This document shows positions 17,820 through 26,669 of a stretch of DNA of 64,000 nucleotides, one piece after another. The notes below the pieces were generated by a model. That model worked only from the letters and a program-made list of their open reading frames with translations, was not told the origin of the DNA and ran no database searches. Position 1 is the first letter of the stretch, and the number at the start of each line of letters is the position of its first letter. This stretch comes from an uncultured Flavonifractor sp. (GTDB lineage: Bacteria > Bacillota > Clostridia > Oscillospirales > Oscillospiraceae). The position numbers were made by a program, and so were the translations under genes. The stretch covers positions 1-64,000 of the forward strand of contig NZ_CALWXV010000001.1 in assembly GCF_944385615.1 (NCBI RefSeq). Direction: 5' to 3'.

Positions 17820-19478
17820 GTGGAAGAGATAAGTATCCTTCTGGGGCTGCTGGGCGGCCTGGCCCTGTTCCTCTACGGTATGCAGATGATGAGCTCCGGC
17901 CTGGAGGCCGCAGCCGGCAACCGTATGAAGCGTATCCTGGAGCGACTGACTTCAAACCGTTTCCTGGGCGTCCTGGTGGGCGCGGTGATCACTGCGGTGA
18001 TCCAATCCTCCTCCGCCACCACCGTCATGGTGGTGGGATTCGTCAACTCCGGTATGATGACCCTGCGGCAAGCGGTGTGGATCATCATGGGCGCCAATGT
18101 GGGTACCACCATCACCGGACAGTTGATTGCGCTGGACGTAGGCGAGCTGGCCCCGCTGTTCGCCTTTGCAGGCGTGGCTATGGTAGTGTTCCTGAAAAAG
18201 CCCCAGATCCATCACTACGGCAACATTCTGGCCGGCCTGGGTGTGCTCTTCATCGGCATGGACATGATGAGCTCCTCCATGGAGCCCCTGCGGGAGTGGC
18301 CCGCCTTTGTGGATGCGGTAAGCACCTTCTCCAACCCTGTGATCGGTATTCTGGTGGGCACGCTCTTTACCGCCTTGATCCAGTCTTCCTCTGCCTCGGT
18401 GGGCATTCTTCAGGCTCTGGCGGTCAGCGGCGTCATCGGTCTGGACAGCGCGGTGTTTGTTCTCTTCGGCCAGAACATCGGCACCTGTATCACCGCTGTG
18501 CTGGCCTCCATCGGTACCAGCCGCAACGCCAAGCGGACCACGGTGATCCACCTGATGTTCAACGTGTTTGGTACGGTCCTCTTTACCGGCATCTGCATCC
18601 TGACCCCGCTGACCGGCTTTATGGAGAGCCTGACGCCGGGCAATCCGGCGGCGCAGATCGCCAACATGCACACCCTGTTCAACATTGTCACCACCATTTT
18701 GCTGCTGCCCTTCGGCAACAGCCTGGTGAAGCTGGCCATGCGCATCCTGCCTGACCGGCGGGAGAGCGGGGAGGAAGGAATGCACCTGGCCTACCTGGTG
18801 CCCAACCCCACCCACACCAAGCAGGAGCACCCCATCGGCTTTTCCGCCATGTATATCACCCAGCTGCGGCAGGAGATCAATCGGATGCTGGGCATGGCGC
18901 GGGAAAACATCGCCACCAGCTTCCAGGCGGTGCTGGATGTAGACCCCAAGAAGATGGAGGGGGCGGAGGCCACCGAGGATTATCTGGACTATCTGAACAA
19001 GGAGATCTCCCAGTACATCTCCCAGGTCATTGTCCATGAGACCAACGAGCAGGATTCCACCGCCGTCAGCGCCTATTTTAAAATCACCGGCAACATTGAG
19101 CGCATCGGTGACCACGCCATGAACATCTGCGAGTACACCCAGATGATGCACGACAAGCGGATCCAGTTCTCTCCCGAGGCCCGGGAGGAGATCCAGCAGA
19201 TGGAGCGGGTCAGTCTGGAGACGCTGGACTTGCTCCGGCAGGAGGTCATTGAACCTACCCAATGGCTGGCCAAGGTTGCCGCGCTGGAGCAGCGGATCGA
19301 CGACATGACCGAGAACTTCCGCCGCAATCAGCTCAAGCGGATGCGCAAAGGCGCCTGTTCCGATGAGGCATGCATCATTTTCTCCGAGATGCTCACCGAC
19401 TTTGAGCGTATCGGCGATCATGCCCTGAATATTGCCGAGGAGCGGGCTTCCATTGCCTCAGACGCCACCGGCGTATAA
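17820..19478 (+). CDS. Na+/phosphate cotransporter family protein with PhoU-like tail
   Basis: A 552-residue protein. Two inverted-repeat transport units carry the NaPi-II signature: QSSSATTVMVVGFVNSG with GANVGTTITGQL, then QSSSASVGILQALAVSG with GQNIGTCITAVLA. The C-terminal 200 residues are a PhoU-like helical domain (NIERIGDHAMNICEY, FERIGDHALNIAEE repeats), which in this family regulates or binds metal. It should take up phosphate with sodium. The start is a GTG at 17820 with GAGGGA upstream; it is consistent with the promoter position. Substrate follows the family and is not proven. Confidence 0.92.
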   Translation: MEEISILLGLLGGLALFLYGMQMMSSGLEAAAGNRMKRILERLTSNRFLGVLVGAVITAVIQSSSATTVMVVGFVNSGMMTLRQAVWIIMGANVGTTITGQLIALDVGELAPLFAFAGVAMVVFLKKPQIHHYGNILAGLGVLFIGMDMMSSSMEPLREWPAFVDAVSTFSNPVIGILVGTLFTALIQSSSASVGILQALAVSGVIGLDSAVFVLFGQNIGTCITAVLASIGTSRNAKRTTVIHLMFNVFGTVLFTGICILTPLTGFMESLTPGNPAAQIANMHTLFNIVTTILLLPFGNSLVKLAMRILPDRRESGEEGMHLAYLVPNPTHTKQEHPIGFSAMYITQLRQEINRMLGMARENIATSFQAVLDVDPKKMEGAEATEDYLDYLNKEISQYISQVIVHETNEQDSTAVSAYFKITGNIERIGDHAMNICEYTQMMHDKRIQFSPEAREEIQQMERVSLETLDLLRQEVIEPTQWLAKVAALEQRIDDMTENFRRNQLKRMRKGACSDEACIIFSEMLTDFERIGDHALNIAEERASIASDATGV

Positions 19479-19483
19479 AAGAG

Positions 19484-19532
19484 AACGATCCCCTGATACC
19501 GTTGTGATTTGCGGTGTCAGGGGATCGTTTTC
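19484..19532. terminator. Bidirectional terminator
   Basis: An 18-bp nearly perfect stem starts AACGATCCCCTGA and is followed by TTTTCT. It ends the Na/Pi gene and lies about 80 nt past the gatB stop on the other strand. Confidence 0.85.
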
Positions 19533-19609
19533 TGTCAGAGAGACAGCAAACCCAAGGCATCCGTTTTTCCTATCAATAAAGGTAGGAAGGGACAATCCGT
19601 TGGTATGGG

Positions 19610-21031
19610 TTACTTTGACAGTTTTTCCCGCAGCACCTGGTTCACCACCGCTGGGGCGGCCTGGCCCTTCAGCTGGCGCATGACCTGACCCACCAGAAAG
19701 CCAAAGGCCTTTTCCTTACCGGCCTTGAAATCGGCTACCGATTTCTCGTTGGCGGCCAGTACCTGCTCCACTACCTGCTCCACCAGTCCGGCGTCGGACA
19801 CCTGCTCCAGGCCGTGCTCCTTGACGTAGGCGTCCACGTCCCCGTCGTCGGCAAAGACTGCCTCAAAGACCTTGACCGCCGTGTTGCGGTTGAGCTTGCC
19901 TTCCTGGACCAGGGCGATGAGTCGGGCCAGGGTGGGAGGCGTCAGGGCCATGTCCTTGGCCTCCAGACCGTGGGTAGACAGCTGGCCCAGCACCTGCCCC
20001 ATGATCCAGTTGGAGGCCTGCTTGGGATCGGTTCCCAGGGCAACCACTTCTTCAAAGAAGTCGGCCAGGGCCTTCTGAGAGGTGAGCATCTCAGCGTCAT
20101 AGGCGGGCAGACCCCAGTCGGCCTGGTAGCGCGCCCGCTTGGCCTCCGCCAGCTCGGGCTGGGCTGCCCGCAGCCCGTCGATATACTCCTCCGACAGCTC
20201 CAGAGGGGGGATATCCGGCTCGGGGAAGTAGCGGTAATCCTGGGCGTTCTCCTTGGAGCGCATGGCATAGGTGGCATCTTTGTTCTCGTCCCAGCGTCGG
20301 GTCTCCTGGACCACCCGCTTGCCCTCCTCCAGCAGCTCGATCTGCCGCCGGGCCTCGTAGGCGATGGCCCGGGAGATGGCCTTGAAGGAGTTCAGGTTCT
20401 TCATCTCGGTGCGGGTGCCGAATTCCTCGGAGCCAGCCGGGCGCACCGACAGGTTCACGTCGCACCGCAGGGAGCCCTCCTGCATTTTGCAGTCGGATAC
20501 CCCCAGGTATTGCAGGGTGGAGCGCAACTTTTCCAGGTAGGAGATGACCTCCTCCGCCGAGCGGAAGTCGGGCTCGGTGACGATCTCAATAAGGGGCACG
20601 CCACAGCGGTTGTAGTCCGCCCGGGTCTGGTCCAGCCAGGGATCGTGGACCAGCTTGCCTGCGTCCTCTTCCATGTGCAGCTCGTGGATGCGGATGGTCT
20701 TGCCGCCGCCGATGTCCACCGCCCCGTCGTGGCAGATGGGCAGGTAGAGCTGGGAGATCTGATAGGCCTTGGGCAGGTCGGGATAAAAGTAGTTCTTCCG
20801 GTCAAACTGGCTGCGGCGGCTGATCTCACAGTTCAGGGCCAGCCCGGCCTTTACCGCAAACTCCAGCACCTTTTCGTTGAGCACCGGCAGGGTGCCCGGC
20901 ATACCGGTACACACCGGGCAGCAGTGAGTGTTGGGGTCCCCGCCGAACTGGGTGGTGCAGGAACAGAAAATCTTGGTTTTGGTGGCCAGCTCCACATGGG
21001 TCTCCAGGCCAATCACAGTTTCCCAGGTCAT
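19610..21031 (-). CDS. gatB: Asp-tRNA(Asn)/Glu-tRNA(Gln) amidotransferase subunit B
   Basis: A 473-residue subunit that binds the tRNA and activates the misacylated aminoacyl end. It begins with the family hallmark WETVIGLETHVELATKTKIFCSC, has paired Cys for the zinc site (SCTTQF, THCCPVC), then HMEEDAGKL, LIEIVTEPDFRS and ENAQDYRYFPEPDIPPL. The C-terminal YqeY-like domain (FGFLVGQVMRQLKGQA) contacts the tRNA elbow. Its ATG overlaps the gatA stop by 4 nt. It is the last gene of the aspS-gatC-gatA-gatB operon and works as the GatCAB complex in the cytoplasm. Confidence 0.97.
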   Translation of the reverse strand: MTWETVIGLETHVELATKTKIFCSCTTQFGGDPNTHCCPVCTGMPGTLPVLNEKVLEFAVKAGLALNCEISRRSQFDRKNYFYPDLPKAYQISQLYLPICHDGAVDIGGGKTIRIHELHMEEDAGKLVHDPWLDQTRADYNRCGVPLIEIVTEPDFRSAEEVISYLEKLRSTLQYLGVSDCKMQEGSLRCDVNLSVRPAGSEEFGTRTEMKNLNSFKAISRAIAYEARRQIELLEEGKRVVQETRRWDENKDATYAMRSKENAQDYRYFPEPDIPPLELSEEYIDGLRAAQPELAEAKRARYQADWGLPAYDAEMLTSQKALADFFEEVVALGTDPKQASNWIMGQVLGQLSTHGLEAKDMALTPPTLARLIALVQEGKLNRNTAVKVFEAVFADDGDVDAYVKEHGLEQVSDAGLVEQVVEQVLAANEKSVADFKAGKEKAFGFLVGQVMRQLKGQAAPAVVNQVLREKLSK

Positions 21032-22470
21032 TGGGCGTCGCCTCCTTTGGGTGCTTTCTTGTGCCAGTCGGTTTCCTGCTGGAAGGCGTGGGCCCCGTTG
21101 AGTACCATGCCGTCCCCCAGCGGAGGGCCGATGAGCTGGGCTCCGATGGGCATCCCCTTGCCGTCGAAGCCGCAGGGCATGGACAGGGCGGGCAGACCCG
21201 CCAGGTTCACCGACACGGTATAGATGTCGCTGAGGTACATCTTCAGCGGGTCACTGAGGCTCTCCCCCAGCTTGGGGGCGGTGGTAGGGGCCACCGGGGT
21301 GAGCAGAAGATCATATTTGGTAAAAGCCTCGTCAAAGGCCTTCTTGATAACCGCCTTCACCTGGAGGGCCTTTTTATAATAGGCGTCGTAGTAGCCGGAG
21401 GAGAGCACAAAGGTGCCCAGTAGAATGCGCCGCTTCACCTCGGTGCCGAAGCCCTGGGTGCGGGTCATGGTGTACAGGTCTCCCAGGGTCTCATAGCTTT
21501 CCGCCCGCCAGCCGTACTTTACCCCATCGAACCGGGATAGGTTGGAGGAGGCCTCAGCGGCGGCGATGATATAATAGGTAGGCACCACGTACTCCATCAC
21601 CGGCAGGGCAAATTCCTCCACCGTGGCCCCACAGGCCTTGAGGACCTCGGCGGCGGCCAGCACGGCGGCGCGCACTTCGGGGTCCAGGCCCTCGCCGAAG
21701 CAGTCGATGGGCAGGCCAATCTTCTTGCCCTTCAGGTTCCCGGTGAGGGAGGCCAGCAGTCCTCCGGCAGGGGCGTCCAGGCTGGTGCCGTCCCGGGGGT
21801 CTTTGCCCTGGATCACATCCAGCACCGCCGCGCAGTCGGCGGCCGACCGGGCAATGGGGCCCATCTGGTCCAGAGAGGAGGCGTAGGCAATGAGGCCGTA
21901 CCGGGACACGGTGCCGTAGGTGGGCTTCATGCCGGTGACCCCGCAGTAGGCGGCGGGCTGGCGGATGGAGCCGCCGGTGTCCGAGCCGATGGCGTACCAC
22001 ACCTCACCGGCTGCCACTGCCGCCGCCGCGCCGCCGGAGGAGCCGCCTGCCGCCCGGGTCAGATCCCAGGGGTTTTTCACCGGCCCGGCATAGGAGGTCT
22101 CCGAGGTGGAGCCCATGGCGAACTCGTCCATGTTCAGCTTGCCCAGGCTCACCGCCCCGGCAGCGGACAGCCGCTCCACCACTGTGGCGTCGTAGCAGGG
22201 CACGAAGCCCTCTAAAATCTTGGAGGCGCAGGTGGTGGGCACCCCCTTGGTGCAGATGTTGTCCTTGTAGGCCATGGGCACCCCGGCCAGAGGAGAGGCG
22301 GACAGGTCGGCCGCCGGGAAGGCGGGGCCGTCCACCGTTACAAAGGCGTTGTTGTCGGGCTGAGCGGTGTGGATGCGGGAGAGGGCAGTGTCCACCGCCT
22401 CCTGCTGGGTCACCTCGCCGGTGCGGAGCTTTTGAGCCAGCTCCAGGGCGGTCAGTTTGTGCAGTTCCAT
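21028..22470 (-). CDS. gatA: Asp-tRNA(Asn)/Glu-tRNA(Gln) amidotransferase subunit A
   Basis: A 480-residue amidase-signature enzyme that frees ammonia from glutamine for GatB. The catalytic Ser-cisSer-Lys triad is visible: Lys in MAYKDNICTKG, cis-Ser in GGSSGGAAAAVAAG and the nucleophile in GSDTGGSIRQPAAYCG. Length matches the family. The ATG at 22470 is used because GAGGTG sits 6 nt upstream; the GTG at 22479 is part of that ribosome site. It follows gatC by 10 nt and overlaps gatB. Confidence 0.97.
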   Translation of the reverse strand: MELHKLTALELAQKLRTGEVTQQEAVDTALSRIHTAQPDNNAFVTVDGPAFPAADLSASPLAGVPMAYKDNICTKGVPTTCASKILEGFVPCYDATVVERLSAAGAVSLGKLNMDEFAMGSTSETSYAGPVKNPWDLTRAAGGSSGGAAAAVAAGEVWYAIGSDTGGSIRQPAAYCGVTGMKPTYGTVSRYGLIAYASSLDQMGPIARSAADCAAVLDVIQGKDPRDGTSLDAPAGGLLASLTGNLKGKKIGLPIDCFGEGLDPEVRAAVLAAAEVLKACGATVEEFALPVMEYVVPTYYIIAAAEASSNLSRFDGVKYGWRAESYETLGDLYTMTRTQGFGTEVKRRILLGTFVLSSGYYDAYYKKALQVKAVIKKAFDEAFTKYDLLLTPVAPTTAPKLGESLSDPLKMYLSDIYTVSVNLAGLPALSMPCGFDGKGMPIGAQLIGPPLGDGMVLNGAHAFQQETDWHKKAPKGGDAQ

Positions 22471-22480
22471 GTGCTTCACC

Positions 22481-22768
22481 TCACTCTACCGCTTTGGGGA
22501 CCAGGAAGGTCTCCCTGTCTCCGGCGGGGGACCCGGCCAGCAGGGCCGCCCGGTCATAGGACGGCGTTACCTCGTCGGCCCGCAGTACGTTTTTCAGGGG
22601 GAAAATGTGGCTCAGCGGCTCCACGCCGGCGGTATCCAGACGGTTGAGCACGTCCATATAGGCCACAATGCGCTCCAGCTCCGCCGTCATGGCGGTTTTT
22701 TCCTCTGCCGGCAGCTGGAGCCGGGAGAGCTGGGAAATATAGTCGACCATATCTTCGGTGATTTTCAT
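22481..22768 (-). CDS. gatC: Asp-tRNA(Asn)/Glu-tRNA(Gln) amidotransferase subunit C
   Basis: A 95-residue subunit that wraps around GatA and stabilises the complex. The typical N-terminal helix (DMVDYISQLSRLQLPAEEKTAM) and the C-terminal stretch (VLRADEVTPSYDRAALLAGSP) fit GatC. GGAGG lies 7 nt before the ATG at 22768; a TTG two codons earlier is too close. It sits 12 nt downstream of aspS, in the same operon. Confidence 0.95.
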   Translation of the reverse strand: MKITEDMVDYISQLSRLQLPAEEKTAMTAELERIVAYMDVLNRLDTAGVEPLSHIFPLKNVLRADEVTPSYDRAALLAGSPAGDRETFLVPKAVE

Positions 22769-22780
22769 GTTCAATCCTCC

Positions 22781-24079
22781 TTAGGGCTCCAGCCGGGTGC
22801 GGTCTCTGGGGAAGAGACAAGCCCGCCGCACGTTGTCCAGCCCACACAGCTGCATGGTCAGCCGCTCCAGGCCGATGCCAAGACCGCCGTGGGGTGGCAT
22901 ACCGTGTTTGTGGATCATCAAATAGCTTTCAAACTCTGCCGGGTCCATGTCCCGGGCTTCCATCTTGGCCACCTGGGCGGCGTAGTCGTGGATGCGCTGG
23001 CCGCCGGTGGTCACCTCCAGTCCCCGGAACAGCAGGTCGAAGGACAGGGTAAAGCGGGGGTCTATCGGGTCATCCATGGCATAGAAGGGGCGCTTTTTGC
23101 TGGGATAGTGGGTGACGAATACAAAGTCGCTGCCCCACTCCTCCTTGGCATACTTGCCGATGGCGTGCTCTTCCTCCGGCTCCAGGTCAAAGGGGTCCCG
23201 AATCTGGTAGCCGTATTTGTCCGCCGCCAGCTTTTTGATCTCGTCGAACCGGACGGCGGGGATTTTGGATGCGTCGGGCAGCTCCACCCCCAGCAGGTCC
23301 AGCTCTGCGGTATACTCCGCCTTCAGCAGGTCCATCAGGTGCTGTAGGAAGCCCTGCTCCATCTCCATGATCTCGGTGAAGGACTGGAGATAGCCCATCT
23401 CGAAGTCCAGGGAGGTGTACTCGTTCAGGTGGCGCTGGGTGGCGTGCTTCTCCGCCCGGAATACCGGGGCCACCTCGTACACCCGCTCAAAGGCCCCCAC
23501 CATAGTCTGCTTGTAAAACTGGGGGGACTGGGCCAGAAAGGCCTTTTTGCCAAAGTAGTCCAGCCGGAAGATGTTGGAGCCGCCCTCCGCCCCGGCGTGG
23601 ACGATCTTGGGGGTGTGGATTTCGGTAAAGCCTTCCCCCTGGAGGTAGTCCCGGAACGCCCGGCCAATGGCGGCCTGGATGCGGAACACCGCCCGTTCCC
23701 GGGGGGAGCGGAGCACCACCGGACGCAGGGACAGCTCGGTATCCAGGTTCAGGTCCAGCTTTTTCTTGGACAGGGGCACCGGCAGGGGGGCGGCGGGACG
23801 GGAGAGTACCGTCAGTTGGGCGTCAGTTAGCTCCATGCCGCCAGGGGCCCGGGGGTCGGCCCGCCAGATACCGGCAGCGGTGACGGCGCACTCCTCGGTA
23901 GCCCCGTCCAGGGCGGCTTTCTGGGTGCACACGCACTGGACCAGGCCGGTCCGGGTGCGCAGAGTGACAAAGGTGATGCCGCCCATGTCCCGCAGGGCGT
24001 GGACTGCGCCGTGAAGGGTGACCGGCTGATTGTTCCGGCCCTCCACCGCTTTGTCGATTTGTTTTGTCAGGAACATCAT
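22781..24079 (-). CDS. aspS: Aspartyl-tRNA synthetase, archaeal-type and probably non-discriminating
   Basis: A 432-residue class II synthetase. An N-terminal OB-fold (HGAVHALRDMGGITFVTLRT) is followed by the catalytic core with motif 2 (FRAEKHATQRHLNEYTSLDFEM) and motif 3 (GLGIGLERLTMQLCG). It lacks the large GAD insertion of bacterial AspRS, which is usually near 590 residues, so it belongs to the archaeal/eukaryal branch. Such enzymes found next to gatCAB charge both tRNA-Asp and tRNA-Asn with Asp, and GatCAB then amidates the latter. A T-box leader precedes it. A GTG 9 nt upstream is an alternative start. Non-discrimination is inferred from family and context. Confidence 0.93.
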   Translation of the reverse strand: MMFLTKQIDKAVEGRNNQPVTLHGAVHALRDMGGITFVTLRTRTGLVQCVCTQKAALDGATEECAVTAAGIWRADPRAPGGMELTDAQLTVLSRPAAPLPVPLSKKKLDLNLDTELSLRPVVLRSPRERAVFRIQAAIGRAFRDYLQGEGFTEIHTPKIVHAGAEGGSNIFRLDYFGKKAFLAQSPQFYKQTMVGAFERVYEVAPVFRAEKHATQRHLNEYTSLDFEMGYLQSFTEIMEMEQGFLQHLMDLLKAEYTAELDLLGVELPDASKIPAVRFDEIKKLAADKYGYQIRDPFDLEPEEEHAIGKYAKEEWGSDFVFVTHYPSKKRPFYAMDDPIDPRFTLSFDLLFRGLEVTTGGQRIHDYAAQVAKMEARDMDPAEFESYLMIHKHGMPPHGGLGIGLERLTMQLCGLDNVRRACLFPRDRTRLEP

Positions 24080-24173
24080 ACCGTTCACAACCTTTCGTTT
24101 CTATTTTGCGCTTTGGGCGCGGTTCAAAGGGCCGCGAAAAGGGCGGAAGAGGGGGAGGTATGGGAAAAAGAAT

Positions 24174-24433
24174 AAAAAAAGTCCCGAAGTCGTCAAATTC
24201 GACTTCGGGACGGAATCAACTCCGCGGTACCACCCGTAGTTGCCCCATCACCATTGATGGAGCCACTTGGAACTCTTAACGCGAGCGTGACGGGCAGACC
24301 TACCTCCCAGACGGGGCTCGGAACGCCGGCTCAAAAGTGTTGCGCCATCCCATCCTGCCGGACCGGGCTCTCAGTCGGTGACCCGGATTCTCTGGCGGCT
24401 CTCGCGGGGGGCGGTCTTTATCGCAGCCTTTAT
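24174..24433 (-). ncRNA. T-box riboswitch controlling aspS-gatCAB
   Basis: Read on the minus strand, the leader holds the T-box core GGGTGGTACCGCG (24235-24223). A 12-bp terminator hairpin (24211-24181) and a seven-T run follow. An AGAGA element near its 5' end fits the stem I specifier loop, and AAC at 24341-24339 followed by A is a candidate Asn specifier about 105 nt before the T-box. I could not fold stem I with confidence. Uncharged tRNA would favour the antiterminator and raise synthesis of the operon. Confidence 0.9.
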
Positions 24434-24439
24434 GGGCGT

Positions 24440-24468
24440 AGTATATGCGCTTTCTTCTGGAAAAGCAA
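24440..24468 (-). promoter_or_regulatory. Promoter of the aspS operon leader
   Basis: On the minus strand TTGCTT (24468-24463) and TATACT (24445-24440) are 17 bp apart, placing the transcript start just before the T-box leader. Confidence 0.65.
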
Positions 24469-24555
24469 CTGTGAATTTTAACAAAATCTGTCCTATGCAA
24501 TGGGGGTTCAGGTGTGGTACAATGAGAAAAATGTCGAAGAAAGGGGGAGCGCCGG

Positions 24556-25125
24556 ATGAAAAATTGGGAGGAGCTCTATGCCGACTGCATGGAGTGCCGT
24601 AGGTGCGGTCTGGCGGATACCCGGCATAACGTGGTCTTTGGCGAGGGGGCCAGAGACGCGGAGGTCATGTTCATCGGCGAAGGTCCCGGCGAGCAGGAGG
24701 ACCTGACCGGCCGCCCCTTTGTGGGCCGGGCGGGGCAGCTGCTGGACGATATGCTGGATATGATCGACCTGCGCCGGGAGAAGGTGTTTATCGGCAACAT
24801 GGTCAAGTGCCGTCCGCCGGGCAACCGGGACCCGCTGAATGTGGAGCAGGAGGCCTGTATCGGCTACCTGCGCAACCAGGTGGCCCTGATTCGGCCCAAG
24901 ATCATCGTCTGTCTGGGGCGGATCGCCGCCATTCGGCTGATGAAGGGCGACTTCAAGATCACCCGGGAGCATGGTCAGTGGATGGAGAAGGCAGGGGTGT
25001 GGATGATGGCTATGTTCCATCCCTCCGCCCTGCTGCGGGACCCATCCAAACGGCCGGAGAGCTTTGTGGATTTGAAAACCCTCCAGGCCAAGATCAGGGA
25101 GATCTGCACCCATACCTACGATTAA
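24556..25125 (+). CDS. Uracil-DNA glycosylase, family 4 (Fe-S)
   Basis: A 189-residue enzyme that removes uracil from DNA at the start of base-excision repair. It has the family-4 signature: Fe-S ligands CMECRRC near residue 15, active-site motif [24 protein letters not shown], further Cys in [13 protein letters not shown] and EACIGYL, and [13 protein letters not shown] as the minor-groove loop. GAAGAAAGGGGG precedes the ATG region. It is divergent from the aspS leader, has TACAAT as a possible -10 near 24519, and ends at a strong terminator. Confidence 0.93.
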   Translation: MKNWEELYADCMECRRCGLADTRHNVVFGEGARDAEVMFIGEGPGEQEDLTGRPFVGRAGQLLDDMLDMIDLRREKVFIGNMVKCRPPGNRDPLNVEQEACIGYLRNQVALIRPKIIVCLGRIAAIRLMKGDFKITREHGQWMEKAGVWMMAMFHPSALLRDPSKRPESFVDLKTLQAKIREICTHTYD

Positions 25126-25130
25126 ACAGC

Positions 25131-25161
25131 AGGACCTGCCCAGAGCAGGTCCTAATTTTTT
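25131..25161 (+). terminator. Terminator of the glycosylase gene
   Basis: A 9-bp stem (AGGACCTGC and complement) with a 5-nt loop is followed by AATTTTTT. Confidence 0.85.
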
Positions 25162-25170
25162 GCGCCATTT

Positions 25171-25197
25171 TGTAACCGAAGCCCCCGCTGGTCCGTA
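25171..25197 (+). promoter_or_regulatory. ECF-type autoregulatory promoter, module 1
   Basis: TGTAAC and CGTA are separated by 17 bp, the form used by ECF sigma factors such as sigma-X. It lies 36 bp before the first ECF sigma gene. The same pattern stands before the second ECF gene at 28316. Confidence 0.65.
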
Positions 25198-25232
25198 TAT
25201 AGGGCAGAACGAAAGGAAAGGAGGCGAACGCC

Positions 25233-25706
25233 TTGGATCATGAGGAACTGGAGCGCATCGTGAACCGCTACGGCAGTTCCATCTACCGGCTGGCCTACGC
25301 CCGGACGGGCAGCCATGCCGACGCCCAGGACGTAATGCAGGAGACTTTTCTCCGCCTGGTGCGGGCGGGACCGGACTTTGCCAGTGAGACCCACTGCAAG
25401 GCCTGGCTGCTGCGGGTGGCGGCCAACTGTGTCAACGATGTGTTCCGCTCCCCCTGGCGGCAGGCCCAGCCCCTCAGCGAGGGGATGGAAGCCCCGGCCC
25501 AGCCGGAGGAGGGGGGCGTGCTGGAGGCAGTGCTGGCTTTGCCGGCCAAGTACCGGCTGCCGGTGCATCTCTACTACTACGAGGGGCTCAGCGTGGGGGA
25601 GATCGGGGAGATTTTGGGCAAGAGCGAGAGCGTCATCAAAACCCGGCTGTTCCGGGCACGAGGGATGCTGCGGCTGGAGCTGGAAGGAGGACGGGAACAT
25701 GTTTGA
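25233..25706 (+). CDS. ECF RNA polymerase sigma factor, module 1
   Basis: A 157-residue ECF sigma factor with sigma region 2 (YARTGSHADAQDVMQETFLRLVRAG, CKAWLLRVAANCVNDVFR) and region 4 (LALPAKYRLPVHLYYYEGLSVGEIGEILGKSESVIKTRLFRARGMLR). The start is TTG at 25233 with AAAGGAGG 8 nt upstream. Its 3' end overlaps the anti-sigma gene by 8 nt. The promoter at 25171 suggests it activates its own gene. It is clearly paralogous to the sigma factor at 28375, sharing KAWLLRVAANC and the same gene order. The signal it answers is unknown, but an envelope stress is usual. Confidence 0.92.
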   Translation: MDHEELERIVNRYGSSIYRLAYARTGSHADAQDVMQETFLRLVRAGPDFASETHCKAWLLRVAANCVNDVFRSPWRQAQPLSEGMEAPAQPEEGGVLEAVLALPAKYRLPVHLYYYEGLSVGEIGEILGKSESVIKTRLFRARGMLRLELEGGREHV

Positions 25707-26622
25707 ATCCAATTTTGAAGACAGATATCGTGTGGAAGTGGAGCAGATAGGCCCCACACAGGAGCAGCTGCGGGAGGTGATGGAGCGGATGGACCAGGAG
25801 AAACAGCATCCAATGATAGGAGGCAGGTCTGTCCGTCGTGTGGGACGCACCCTTCTGGCCGCGGCGGTCCTGTGCGCTTTGGTGACTGCTGCGGGGGCGG
25901 CGGGCATTGCCCTTTCTCAGAGCAGAGTCCACTTTTTCAGCGAGGAAAAGGACTTGCTGGAGGCGGCAAATGCCGCCGGTGTGAATGGTTATACCGTCTA
26001 TCTGGGCGGAGACTACGACCCGGACGGCTTGGCCGAGGAAAACCGGCGGATGTGGGATGACTACGCTGGGGGTACGCTGGTGGAGGAGCGGCAGGGAACG
26101 GAGCGCGACGGCTGGACCGATATGCGGGCCTTTGCTGTTGAGAACAGGGAGGGTTCCTTCCGGGCAGAGCTCTACCGGGCGGATAAGCTTTCTGATCTCA
26201 ATGGGCTGTGGACGGTACCCAGCTGGGACGTGAGCTGGCTGGAGGAGCACTATGATACCATGCCGGACAGCTGCATGTACCATACCGAGACCGATCTGGA
26301 GCAGGACGCCCTGGTCTACCAGTCCTTTATCGGCGGCTATGAACGGGCGGATGGGGCCTCCTTTACTATGGAGTGCAGCTGGTTTTTCCAGCATGAGATG
26401 CAGGACCAGTATGTCCTGGGTGAGGGAGTCAACTATGAGACACAGGACGGTGTAACGGTTGCCATTACCATGGAGACCACCGAAAGCGGCCAGCAGCAGT
26501 TCTGGGCCGACCTTTCTTCCGGCCATATGTGCTGGACCATGCACGGCGCCGGGCTGACCCTGGAGGAGATTCAGGAAGTTGTGGATCACATGGGGCTGGC
26601 CGCCCTATGCGAGACAGCATGA
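25699..26622 (+). CDS. Anti-sigma factor, membrane-anchored, module 1
   Basis: A 307-residue protein starting inside the end of the ECF gene (ATGTTTGA overlap). About 50 cytoplasmic residues (EQLREVMERMDQEK) precede one membrane segment at 51-72 (RRVGRTLLAAAVLCALV), then a 235-residue extracytoplasmic domain rich in Trp and acidic residues. Its position after an ECF gene and single-pass topology indicate an anti-sigma factor. The juxtamembrane motif RRVGRT-x-LAAAV recurs in the partner of the second module at 28851. The outer domain is unrecognised and may be the sensor. Confidence 0.75.
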   Translation: MFESNFEDRYRVEVEQIGPTQEQLREVMERMDQEKQHPMIGGRSVRRVGRTLLAAAVLCALVTAAGAAGIALSQSRVHFFSEEKDLLEAANAAGVNGYTVYLGGDYDPDGLAEENRRMWDDYAGGTLVEERQGTERDGWTDMRAFAVENREGSFRAELYRADKLSDLNGLWTVPSWDVSWLEEHYDTMPDSCMYHTETDLEQDALVYQSFIGGYERADGASFTMECSWFFQHEMQDQYVLGEGVNYETQDGVTVAITMETTESGQQQFWADLSSGHMCWTMHGAGLTLEEIQEVVDHMGLAALCETA

Positions 26623-26625
26623 GCA

Positions 26626-26669
26626 AAACAGCCGGGGACCCGCTGGTATCAGCGGGTCCCCGGCTGTTT
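26626..26669. terminator. Bidirectional terminator
   Basis: A 20-bp near-perfect stem (starting AAACAGCCGGGGACCC) between the convergent anti-sigma and lipoprotein genes. T-tracts on each side are short. Confidence 0.75.

Noticed and set aside
25378..25698. Upstream extension of the module 1 anti-sigma gene
   Set aside because: It overlaps the ECF sigma gene out of frame. ATG 25699 with the ribosome site and ATGTTTGA overlap is the natural start.
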